A DNA stretch of 64,000 nucleotides. It comes from Pseudomonadota bacterium. GTDB lineage: Bacteria; Pseudomonadota; Gammaproteobacteria; Xanthomonadales; Xanthomonadaceae. Below are positions 51,656 through 61,014 of this stretch, piece by piece. The DNA is taken from NCBI GenBank assembly GCA_963205495.1, contig CAUJIN010000024.1, positions 26,665 to 90,664 on the forward strand. The letters run 5' to 3'. The position numbers were made by a program, and so were the translations under genes. The first letter of the stretch is position 1. Every line of letters begins with the position of its first letter. Below the pieces are notes generated by a model. The model did no database searches, was not told the origin of the DNA, and saw only the letters and a list, made by a program, of their open reading frames with translations.

Positions 51656-52996
51656 CTACGCCGCAGCCTTCTTCCTGTCCTCGCAGAACTGCGCCTCTTC
51701 CGTGGAGCCGGTCAGCGCGGTGACGCTGGACGCACCGCCCTGGATCACCGTGGTGACATCGTCGAAGTAGCCCACGCCGACTTCCTGCTGGTGGGAAACG
51801 AAGGTGTAGCCCTGCGCGCGCGCGGCGAACTCCGGCTCCTGCACCTGTTCGACGTAGTGGCGCATGCCCTCGCCGCGTGCATAGTCGTAGGCGAACTTGA
51901 AGCTGTTGAACCAGTTGATGTGGATGCCGGCCAGGGTGATGAACTGGAACTTGTAGCCCAGCGCCGAAAGCTCCTCCTGGAAGCGCGCGATGGTGGCGTC
52001 GTCGAGGTTCTTCTTCCAGTTGAAGCTGGGCGAGCAGTTGTAGGCGAGCAGCTTGCCGGGGTTCTTTTCCAGCACGGCCTGCGCGAACTCGCGCGCAAAC
52101 CCCAGGTCCGGGGTGCCGGTCTCGCACCACACCAGGTCGGCGTAGGGCGCGTAGGCCACGCCGCGGCTGATCGACTGCTCCAGACCGTTCTTCACGCGGT
52201 AGAAGCCTTCGGCGGTGCGCTCGCCGGTGACGAAGGGTCGGTCGTTGGCATCGAAGTCCGAGGTGATGAGGTTGGCGGCCTCGGCGTCGGTGCGGGCGAG
52301 GATCAGGGTCGGTGCCCCGAGCACGTCGGCGGCCAGGCGCGCGGCGACCAGCTTCTGGATCGCTTCCTGCGTGGGCACCAGCACCTTGCCGCCCATGTGG
52401 CCGCACTTCTTGACCGCGGCGAGCTGGTCCTCGAAGTGCACCCCCGCGGCGCCCGCCACGATCATGTTCTTCATCAGTTCGTAGGCATTGAGCACGCCGC
52501 CGAAACCGGCCTCGGCATCGGCCACGATCGGCAGGAAATAGTCGATGGCGTCCTTGTCGGCGAGCTTGCCGTCGCAGATCGCCTTCCACTGGATCTCGTC
52601 GGCGCGCTGGAAGGTGTTGTTGATCCGCCGCACCATCGTCGGCACCGAGTCGTAGGCGTACAGCGACTGGTCCGGATACATGGTTTCCGAGGTATTGCCG
52701 TCGGCGGCAACCTGCCAGCCGGACAGGTACACCGCTTCCAGTCCGGCCTTGGCCTGCTGCATGGCCTGGCCCGCGCTGATCGCACCGAAGGCGTTGACGT
52801 AGCCCTTCTTCGAGTGGCCGTTGACCAGCTTCCACAGCCGTTCGGCGCCGCGCCTGGCCAGGGTGTGCTCGGGTTGCAGGCTGCCGCGCAGGCGCACCAC
52901 GTCGGCGGCGGCGTAGGGGCGCTTGACCAGGCTCCAGCGCGGGTCGTTCTTCCACTGGTTTTCGAGTTCGGTGATCTGTTGCTGGCGGGTGGGCAT
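51656..52996 (-). CDS. aceA: Isocitrate lyase
   Basis: A 446-residue glyoxylate shunt enzyme that splits isocitrate to succinate and glyoxylate. The catalytic loop is [16 protein letters not shown]; the metal-site stretch is [13 protein letters not shown] and [12 protein letters not shown] follows. Length fits the bacterial type. It lies downstream of aceB on the same strand, separated by a repeat element. The preceding frames read as shadows only. Confidence 0.97.
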   Translation of the reverse strand: MPTRQQQITELENQWKNDPRWSLVKRPYAAADVVRLRGSLQPEHTLARRGAERLWKLVNGHSKKGYVNAFGAISAGQAMQQAKAGLEAVYLSGWQVAADGNTSETMYPDQSLYAYDSVPTMVRRINNTFQRADEIQWKAICDGKLADKDAIDYFLPIVADAEAGFGGVLNAYELMKNMIVAGAAGVHFEDQLAAVKKCGHMGGKVLVPTQEAIQKLVAARLAADVLGAPTLILARTDAEAANLITSDFDANDRPFVTGERTAEGFYRVKNGLEQSISRGVAYAPYADLVWCETGTPDLGFAREFAQAVLEKNPGKLLAYNCSPSFNWKKNLDDATIARFQEELSALGYKFQFITLAGIHINWFNSFKFAYDYARGEGMRHYVEQVQEPEFAARAQGYTFVSHQQEVGVGYFDDVTTVIQGGASSVTALTGSTEEAQFCEDRKKAAA

Positions 52997-53006
52997 GATG
53001 GTCTCC

Positions 53007-53118
53007 GGGAATGGGGAACAGGGAATGGAAAATGGAAAACGCGGGAAGGTGGCGGGGTGCGGTCAAGGGTGGGAGGGCGTGTTGCTCGACGATTCCCCAT
53101 TCCCCATTCCCGATTCCC
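53007..53118. repeat. GGGAAT-word inverted-arm repeat between aceB and aceA
   Basis: The left arm (53007-53028) is GGGAATGGGGAACAGGGAAT..., the right arm (53091-53118) is made of the complementary words GATTCCCCATTCCCC.... About 62 bases lie between. It fills the aceB-aceA gap and ends three bases before the aceB stop. Same family and size class as the elements at 44205 and, in architecture, 43332. Confidence 0.87.
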
Positions 53119-53120
53119 GC

Positions 53121-54710
<1,590 letters not shown>

Positions 54711-54787
54711 GGCGGCCTCCTGAGCGGAAGGGACGGGCTCAAGGTAGGCGCCGGAGATTGACTTTGCCAAGACAAATGTTTCAATGG

Positions 54788-54807
54788 ATTGCATTAACAA
54801 TTGCAAT
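54788..54807 (+). promoter_or_regulatory. Dyad between aceB and its LysR regulator
   Basis: ATTGCA and its complement TGCAAT flank eight bases, inside an AT-richer patch of the 123-base divergent gap. AT content here is well above the surroundings, which suits promoters. It is probably a LysR site controlling the glyoxylate shunt genes; inference. Confidence 0.45.
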
Positions 54808-54833
54808 GCGCAACTGGAGCATTTGCTCGACTC

Positions 54834-55793
54834 ATGGCCAATCCGACCCATCGGTTCTACTACAAAGGCAGCCGGCTCAAGCAGTTGCGCGCGTTCTGCC
54901 ACGCCGCACGTCTGGGTTCGGTTACGCGCGCGGCCGAGGCGCTGTTCCTCAGCCAGCCGGCGGTGAGCCTGCAGCTGGGCGCGCTGGAGAACGAACTGGG
55001 GGTCAAGCTGTTCGACCGCATCGGCCGGCGCCTGAACCTCACCCACGCCGGGGAAGAGCTGTACGAGCTGGCGCGGCCGCTGATGGACGGCCTGGATTCA
55101 CTGGAAAGCGACTTCCGCGAGCGCCTGCGCGGTCTGTCGGCCGGGGAACTCAACATCGCCGCCGGCAGCTCCACCATCCTCTATTTCCTGCCGCCGCTGG
55201 TGGAGGCTTTCCGCGAGGCTTACCCGGAGGTGCAGCTCAAGCTGCACAACGTCACCGGCAAGGACGGGCTGGCGCTGATCCGTTCGGACGAGGTGGACCT
55301 GGCGGTCGGCTCGATGCTGGACGTGCCCAACGACCTCGACTACGCGCCGGTACGCAGCTTCGATCCGATGCTGATCACCCCGCCCGAGCATCCGCTGGCG
55401 GCACGCCACCCGCTCGCGCTGGAGGATCTTTCTCCCTACGGGCTGATCCTTCCGCCCAGCCGCCTGACCACCTACCGCCTGGTGGACCTGGTGTTCCAGC
55501 AGCGCCGCGTGCCCTACACCGTGGCGCTGGAGGTGGGCGGCTGGGAAATCATCAAGCAGTACGTCGCGATGGGGCTGGGCATTTCCATCGTCACCGGCAT
55601 CTGCATCACCGACGCCGACCACGAGCGCCTCGCGGTGCGCAACCTGCGCGCCTATTTCCCGCCGCGCAGCTACGGGGTGGTGATCCGCAAGGGCAAATAC
55701 CTTTCTCCGCAGGCGCGCGCCTTCGTGGACCTGGTGAAACCCTCGCTGTTCGGCCGGCGCGACGGATTCGATACCGGACACTCGGAACGCTGA
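54834..55793 (+). CDS. LysR family regulator next to the glyoxylate shunt genes
   Basis: A 319-residue LysR regulator. The helix-turn-helix (about 14-72: RLKQLRAFCHAARLGSVTRAAEALFLSQPAVSLQLGALENELGVKLFDRIGRRL) is followed by the CysB-like ligand domain (GELNIAAGSSTILYFLPPLVEAF, DLAVGSMLDVPNDLDYAPV). An ATG at 54801 would add 11 residues but lies within the dyad. Its divergent position suggests control of aceB-aceA. Confidence 0.87.
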   Translation: MANPTHRFYYKGSRLKQLRAFCHAARLGSVTRAAEALFLSQPAVSLQLGALENELGVKLFDRIGRRLNLTHAGEELYELARPLMDGLDSLESDFRERLRGLSAGELNIAAGSSTILYFLPPLVEAFREAYPEVQLKLHNVTGKDGLALIRSDEVDLAVGSMLDVPNDLDYAPVRSFDPMLITPPEHPLAARHPLALEDLSPYGLILPPSRLTTYRLVDLVFQQRRVPYTVALEVGGWEIIKQYVAMGLGISIVTGICITDADHERLAVRNLRAYFPPRSYGVVIRKGKYLSPQARAFVDLVKPSLFGRRDGFDTGHSER

Positions 55794-55836
55794 GGCCGCG
55801 CCCGGGAAGCCGCGGAACGCGGCGACCGCAGGGCGC

Positions 55837-56607
55837 TCACCCGCACTTGCTGTAGCCGCAGTTCAGGCAGGTGGCGCAACCGTCCAGCAGCACCAGGGCC
55901 TTGGCGCTGCACTTGTGGCACATGGTGGCCGAGGGCGGGAAGCTGGCGCCTTCGCCGGTGACTTCGATGTCTTCGTCGTGGGCGGCGGTGGAAACCGTCG
56001 GCGTCAGGGCGCGTTCTTCAGGCTTTTTTTTTGAGCGGTCTTCGAGGGCGCGGCGCTTTTCCGCGATCAGTGCGCGCTGCTCTTCGCTCAGTTCCGGGTC
56101 GTGCAGGAGGCCGATGGCCTTGAGGTGGTCCTCGACGATGCCGCCCAGATCGGCCACCAGCGAGGGCATGTAGACGCCGCCACCCTTGAAGTAGCCGCCG
56201 CGCGGATCGAACACGGCCTTCATCTCCTCGACCAGGAAGGTGACGTCGCCACCCTTGCGGAACACTGCGGACAGGATGCGGGTGAGCGCCACGATCCACT
56301 GGAAATGCTCCATCGACTTGGAGTTGATGAAGATCTCGAACGGGCGGCGCTGCTCGTGCTCGGTGCCGGGGTTGAGCACGATGTCGTTGATGGTGACGTA
56401 CATCGCGTGCTCGACCAGCGGCGGCTTGATCTTGTAGGTGCTGCCGACCAGCACTTCCGGGCGCTTGATGCGCTCGTGCATCTGGATCACGTTGTCCTCC
56501 GGCTCGGCGGCGGGCGCGCTGGGCGGCGGCACGGGGAGTTCCCTGGCCTTGTCCTCGGGACGGAGGACGGCGTATCCCTTGATCTTCTGGGTGATCCTGA
56601 CGGTCAT
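55837..56607 (-). CDS. nrdJb: NrdJb, second component of the class II ribonucleotide reductase
   Basis: A 256-residue protein that corresponds to the C-terminal part of undivided NrdJ enzymes. Its TSCPD-like middle (EVLVGSTYKIKPPLVEHAMYVTINDIV, SKSMEHFQWIVALTRILSAVFRKGGD, GGYFKGGGVYMPSLVADLGGIVEDHL) and the cysteine-rich end CHKCSAKALVLLDGCATCLNCGYSKCG are clear; the final cysteines probably re-reduce the active site. P. aeruginosa has the same split. It follows NrdJa by 116 bases counted against transcription, i.e. it is encoded downstream. Confidence 0.88.
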   Translation of the reverse strand: MTVRITQKIKGYAVLRPEDKARELPVPPPSAPAAEPEDNVIQMHERIKRPEVLVGSTYKIKPPLVEHAMYVTINDIVLNPGTEHEQRRPFEIFINSKSMEHFQWIVALTRILSAVFRKGGDVTFLVEEMKAVFDPRGGYFKGGGVYMPSLVADLGGIVEDHLKAIGLLHDPELSEEQRALIAEKRRALEDRSKKKPEERALTPTVSTAAHDEDIEVTGEGASFPPSATMCHKCSAKALVLLDGCATCLNCGYSKCG

Positions 56608-56723
56608 GTGAGGAGGGCTCCGGTCAAACCTGTTGCGTGGATTCATGGGGCGGCAGGGCGCCGCGGAAAAACCGGGCGCACGGGGCGCGTCTGCGCGCGC
56701 CTCCGTGCCCCCGTGCAGGGCGT

Positions 56724-59700
56724 TCAGAACTTGCCGTAATAGCCTTCCTTGAGGGCATCGAAGAGGTTGGCGGCGGTGTGCAGCTCGCCGTCGTATTCGA
56801 TCTCTTCATTGCCCTTCACCTCCACCACCGAGCCGTCTTCCAGCTCGAAGCGATAGGTGGTGTTTTCCAGATCCGCCTCCTTCACCAGCACGCCCTGGAA
56901 TGCGGCGGGGTTGAAGCGGAAGGTGGTGCAGCCCTTGAGGCCGCGCTGCCAGGCGTAGCGGTAGATGTCCTTGAAGTCCTCGTAGGGATAATCCGTGGGG
57001 ACGTTGGCGGTCTTGGAGATCGAGGAATCCACCCACTTCTGCGCCGCGGCCTGCACGTCCACGTGCTCCTTCGGGCTGATGTCGTCGGCGGCGATGAAGT
57101 AGTCGGGCAGCTTCGCCGCCGCATCCTCGGCGTAAGGCATCGCCTTCGGATTCACCAGCTCGCGGTAGGCCAGCAGCTCGTAGGAATAGACGTCGACCTT
57201 TTCCTTGCTCTTCTTGCCTTCGCGGATGACGTTGCGGCTGTAGTGGTGGGCAAAGCTCGGCTCGATGCCGTTGGAGGCATTGTTGGCGAGCGAAAGCGAG
57301 ATGGTGCCGGTGGGCGCGATCGAACTGTGGTGGGTGAAGCGGCCGCCGGTTTCGGCCAGCGCCTCGACCAGCTCGGGCGCGACTTCGGCCACCTGCTGCA
57401 TGTAGCGGCTGTATTTGGCGTGCAGCACGCGGCCGGGAATTTCCTGGCCGATCTTCCAGCCGTCGCGCGCCATCTCCGGGCGCTTGCGCAGCATCTCGGC
57501 GCTCACCGTGAAGCGCTCGTCCATGATCGGCGCCGGGCCCTTCTCCTTGGCCAGTGCCAGGCCGGTTTCCCAGCCGGCGATCGCCATCTCGCGCGAAACG
57601 CGCTCGGTGAACTCGCAGCTCTCGCGGCTGCCGTACTTCATCCGCAGCAGGGTGAGCGTGCTGCCCAGCCCCAGGAAGCCCATGCCGTGGCGGCGCTTGT
57701 GGAGGATTTCCTCGCGCTGCTTCTCCAGCGGAAGGCCGTTCACTTCCACCACGTTGTCGAGCATGCGGGTGAACACGCGCACCACTTCCTTGTATTCCTC
57801 CCAGTCGAAGGAGGCGCGCTCGGTGAAGGGATGGCGCACGAAGGTGGTGAGGTTGATCGATCCCAGCAGGCAGGCACCGTAGGGCGGCAGGGGCTGCTCG
57901 CCGCAGTTGTGCGCGTGCAGGCCGTTGCCGTCGAAGGTGTTGATGCCGGGCACCTGCACGTCGTACACATCCTCGACGCCGTCCTCGCGCAGGCCGGCCA
58001 CGGTGGCGACGAAGCGCGCGCGATTGAGGCTGCGGCGATAGCCGGCAAGGGCCGAGCGCAGGCGTGCGGCCTTGTCGGCATCGGCGAAACCGACCAGCTC
58101 GGCAAAGCGCGCCAGCGACTCGCCCGCGATGACCAGATCGTGCTGGGCGCGGATGGCACAAGCGCGCTCGCCGCCGCGCCCGTCGGGCAGGGTCGCGGAG
58201 CCTTCCTCGCGGCGGTTGCGGTAGATGCGCGAGGGGATGCCCAGGCGCAGCAGCATGCGCTGCACGGCTTCCAGCCGCGCAAGATCGGACTGCGACAGGC
58301 GCACCGAGACCCCCTTGGCCTGGCTGCCCTGGACCGATCCGTCGGCATCGAAGAAGCCGCGCAGGAAGCCGCGATATCCGGCACTCGAAGCGCGCTCCAG
58401 CGCCGGGGTGATGGCCTTGTCGCCTGGCGCCATGCCCAGGCCGAGCGCCAGATCGCGCAGGGCCGCGGACTTGAGGCGGAATTCGCCGTGCCCGGCCACT
58501 TCGCTCCAGCCTGCGAAGTCGGCGCGGTGGGGGAGCGTCTTTGCGCAGCGCAGCGCCTCGTCCATCAGCGCGCGCGCGCCGCAGGAGGCTTCGCCGTTGG
58601 CGGCAGCGGCCCGCGGCCAGGCGGAAAGCACGGCGGATTCGTTCTTGAGGACGCCATCGCCCACCAGCAGGCCCAGCAGATAGCCTTCCTCGGCGCTCAG
58701 CGCGCCGCTCCATTCGGCGTTGTCGCGGTGGTCGTTGAGCAGCACGCGGTCGCCGGGCTTGAGGCGCTGGGCCTCGCACCATTCGGTGTCCACGCTCCAG
58801 CGCGTGAGGCGGGTGACGCGGCGCACGCGATGGTCGTGCGTCAGGCGCAGGCGATGGCCTTCCTCGGTTTCCAGCGCCAGTACGGCCTTGGTGGCGGTGC
58901 GGAAGAAGCCATCGACACCCGTGGCGTGGTCGCAGCCGTCCACGCGCGCAAGGAAGGCGGTGCCGAGAAGGTCGGCCACCTGGCGCGGGCCTTCCGCGGT
59001 CTGCACCCAGGTGTCGGAGGTGACGCAGGGATTGGTGGCGCGGATGTTCTCGCACCACCAGTTGTTGTTCATCTCGTTGACGCGGTCGATCAGGATGAAG
59101 CCCGGCTCGGCGTAATCGTAGGTGGACACCATGATCATGTCCCACAGGTGCCGGGCCTTGATGTGGCCGTAGACCCGGCAGGCCACGCGGCCATCTTCGC
59201 GCGCGATGTAGTTCTTCTGCACCGGCCACTCGCGCCAGAGCACCTGGGCGGTGTCGGACAGGTCCACGTCGCCCTTTTCCTTGGCGTTGAGCGGGAACAC
59301 CAGCGGCCAGTCGCCGTCGCGTTCGACCGCCTGCATGAAGCCGTCGGTGATGAGCAGGGAAAGGTTGAACTGGCGCAGCCGCCCGTCCTCGCGCTTGGCG
59401 CGGATGAAGTCCTTCACGTCGGGATGGGACACGTCGAAGGTGCCCATCTGCGCGCCGCGCCGCCCGCCGGCGGAGGACACGGTGAAACACATCTTGTCGT
59501 AGATGTCCATGAAGGACATCGGGCCGGAGGTGTAGGAGCCGGCGCCGGCGACGAAGGCGCCCTTGGGGCGCAGGGTGGAAAACTCGTAGCCGATGCCGCA
59601 GCCGGCCTTGAGGGTGAGCCCGGCCTCGTGGACCTTCTCCAGGATGCCGTCCATCGAATCCTCGATGGTGCCCGAGACGGTGCAGTTGATCGTGCTGGTG

Positions 59701-59996
59701 GCCGGCTTGTGTTCCTGTGCGCCGGCATTGGAAGTGATGCGTCCGGCCGGGATCGCGCCGCGGCGCAGCGCCCACAGGAAACGCTCGGACCAGTATTTCT
59801 GCAGCTCCGCGCTGGGTTCGGCCTCGGCCAGCGCCTTGGCCACGCGCCGGTAGGTGCCGTCGATATCGGCATCCAGCGCCACGCCCTGCTTGGTCTTGAG
59901 GCGGTATTTCTTGTCCCAGATATCGACCGATGCCGGCTGCATCGGGATGTCCTGCCTTGTGTCCGTAACCACTGCCTCCAGCCTCGCGGTGCTCAT
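56724..59996 (-). CDS. nrdJa: NrdJa, adenosylcobalamin-dependent ribonucleotide reductase, intein-containing
   Basis: A 1090-residue precursor; removing the 374-residue intein leaves 716. It reduces ribonucleotides to deoxyribonucleotides using a B12 radical, with or without oxygen. Extein landmarks are GRITSNAGAQE, STINCTVSG (active-site Cys), KAGCGIGYEFSTLRPKG, NPC|GEQPLPPYGACLLGSINL (radical-site Cys at the splice junction), KRRHGMGFLGLGS and GTISLSLANNASNGIEP. ATG 59996 is chosen; the reading frame continues upstream into the promoter. Transcription appears to be under NrdR control. Confidence 0.95.
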   Translation of the reverse strand: MSTARLEAVVTDTRQDIPMQPASVDIWDKKYRLKTKQGVALDADIDGTYRRVAKALAEAEPSAELQKYWSERFLWALRRGAIPAGRITSNAGAQEHKPATSTINCTVSGTIEDSMDGILEKVHEAGLTLKAGCGIGYEFSTLRPKGAFVAGAGSYTSGPMSFMDIYDKMCFTVSSAGGRRGAQMGTFDVSHPDVKDFIRAKREDGRLRQFNLSLLITDGFMQAVERDGDWPLVFPLNAKEKGDVDLSDTAQVLWREWPVQKNYIAREDGRVACRVYGHIKARHLWDMIMVSTYDYAEPGFILIDRVNEMNNNWWCENIRATNPCVTSDTWVQTAEGPRQVADLLGTAFLARVDGCDHATGVDGFFRTATKAVLALETEEGHRLRLTHDHRVRRVTRLTRWSVDTEWCEAQRLKPGDRVLLNDHRDNAEWSGALSAEEGYLLGLLVGDGVLKNESAVLSAWPRAAAANGEASCGARALMDEALRCAKTLPHRADFAGWSEVAGHGEFRLKSAALRDLALGLGMAPGDKAITPALERASSAGYRGFLRGFFDADGSVQGSQAKGVSVRLSQSDLARLEAVQRMLLRLGIPSRIYRNRREEGSATLPDGRGGERACAIRAQHDLVIAGESLARFAELVGFADADKAARLRSALAGYRRSLNRARFVATVAGLREDGVEDVYDVQVPGINTFDGNGLHAHNCGEQPLPPYGACLLGSINLTTFVRHPFTERASFDWEEYKEVVRVFTRMLDNVVEVNGLPLEKQREEILHKRRHGMGFLGLGSTLTLLRMKYGSRESCEFTERVSREMAIAGWETGLALAKEKGPAPIMDERFTVSAEMLRKRPEMARDGWKIGQEIPGRVLHAKYSRYMQQVAEVAPELVEALAETGGRFTHHSSIAPTGTISLSLANNASNGIEPSFAHHYSRNVIREGKKSKEKVDVYSYELLAYRELVNPKAMPYAEDAAAKLPDYFIAADDISPKEHVDVQAAAQKWVDSSISKTANVPTDYPYEDFKDIYRYAWQRGLKGCTTFRFNPAAFQGVLVKEADLENTTYRFELEDGSVVEVKGNEEIEYDGELHTAANLFDALKEGYYGKF
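57906..59027 (-). mobile_element. Intein with LAGLIDADG endonuclease motifs in NrdJa
   Basis: The insertion splits the conserved ATNP|CGEQ at residue 324. It starts with Cys1 (CVTSDTWVQT, block A), has block B LTHDHRV, ends HAHN and is followed by a Cys+1, so all splicing residues are intact. Two LAGLIDADG dodecapeptides (YLLGLLVGDGVL and FLRGFFDADGSV, intein residues about 116 and 221) mark a homing endonuclease that may still cut intein-less alleles. The intein is 374 residues (1122 bases) and in frame. Confidence 0.95.
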
Positions 59997-60159
59997 GCCC
60001 GTCCGTTCTCCCATCCGGTGTATTGCTCTCGTTGCCGTCGCCGCTGCGGCGACCCACCCGCCGGGCGCCGAGCGCAGCCCGGCGAATCCCGGCCAGCCCT
60101 CACCCTGTTCCCGACGCACCGCCCCCTGCGGTTTCCTTCCAAGAAGCAGTGCGATGCAG

Positions 60160-60208
60160 CCACAAGTTCTTGGGTCCATCCTGCCGATCCAACCACAATA
60201 TCTTGTGG
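60160..60208 (-). promoter_or_regulatory. Two NrdR boxes upstream of nrdJa
   Basis: CCACAATATCTTGTGG (60193-60208) is a near-perfect dyad matching the NrdR consensus (ACACTATATATTGTGT-like). A second, weaker box CCACAAGTTCTTGGGT lies 33 bases away (60160-60175). Paired boxes about three helical turns apart are the known NrdR arrangement; NrdR represses reductase genes when dATP is high. They lie downstream of the promoter, suited to block it. Confidence 0.85.
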
Positions 60209-60220
60209 ATCGACTGGCGA

Positions 60221-60250
60221 ACCATAGCCCCCGTTCCGCGCCCAAGTCAA
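60221..60250 (-). promoter_or_regulatory. Sigma-70-type promoter of nrdJa
   Basis: On the minus strand TTGACT (60250-60245) and TATGGT (60226-60221) are separated by 18 bases. The first NrdR box begins 12 bases further downstream, overlapping the expected start of transcription. The leader to ATG 59996 is about 215 bases, GC-rich, with no B12 riboswitch that I can recognise. Confidence 0.6.
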
Positions 60251-60502
60251 TGTGAACTTTTGTGCAGCGGACCTTGCATTCCGTCGCGTTCCCGCCCCTC
60301 CGCAGGGCAGGCCGCGGCCGGGACGGAATTCCCGCATCGGGGCGTGAGTCTTGGTGAGTGAATTATTTGTGCGCTGCGTCGAAAATTCGCGATTGGCGCG
60401 ACCACTGACATCGGGATCCGTCCGCCGCCGCCCCTTCCTTTCCGCACCGTACCCGCGCCTCGCGCGGGTACGGCGACCATCACGCGATCCAGCACCGACG
60501 AC

Positions 60503-60949
60503 ATGGGCATCCAGGAAACCATCCAACGCCTGCGCGCGGCCAAGCGCGCCCACCTGGCCTGGGTTGGCCGCGCCGGCCTGCTGGTGCAGGGCATCGCCGT
60601 CTCCCGGGAAGAGATCCCGGTGCTGCACACCGACTGTCCGTTCGGCCGCTGGTATCACGGCGACGGGCAGGCGCTCGCGCCGCTGCCGGCCTTTCGCGCG
60701 ATCAACGCGCCGCATCAGGCGCTGCACGAGGCCTATGCCGCCATCTTCAAACTCCTGTTCCAGGAGCAGAACGTCTCGCTGTTCCAGCGACTGCTCGGAA
60801 AACCGCGCCGCGCCCAGGCCGAAGCGCAGGCCGGGGTGGATGCGCAGATGAGGCGGCTCGAAGCCGCCTCCCGCGAGGTGGTCTCCCTGCTCGAACTGCT
60901 GGAGCAGGCGCTGCTGGAGCATTTCCGGCGCACGGCCGCGATGACGTGA
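60503..60949 (+). CDS. Stand-alone CZB domain protein
   Basis: A 148-residue helical zinc-binding protein. The CZB ligands are visible: H17 (RAHLAW), C45 (DCPFGRWYHG) and H71/H75 (HQALHEAY). In chemoreceptors and cyclases this domain senses zinc or oxidants such as hypochlorite through the Cys. Here it is not fused to a signalling module; a helical tail (about 100-148) could contact a partner. The 300 bases upstream to nrdJa hold only the nrdJa promoter region. Confidence 0.87.
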   Translation: MGIQETIQRLRAAKRAHLAWVGRAGLLVQGIAVSREEIPVLHTDCPFGRWYHGDGQALAPLPAFRAINAPHQALHEAYAAIFKLLFQEQNVSLFQRLLGKPRRAQAEAQAGVDAQMRRLEAASREVVSLLELLEQALLEHFRRTAAMT

Positions 60950-61014
60950 GGCGCCTGCGGGCGACCCCGCACCGCTCCTGTACCATGCGCGGTCCGCCCC
61001 GCGCCTGAGCCACG

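Noticed and set aside
59997..60160. Cobalamin riboswitch in the nrdJa leader
   Set aside because: The B12-box core and expected pairing could not be found; NrdR boxes explain regulation better.
56637..60227. 1196-residue plus-strand frame opposite nrdJa
   Set aside because: It is a mirror of the nrdJa codon pattern, rich in His/Arg/Ala, with no recognisable domain.
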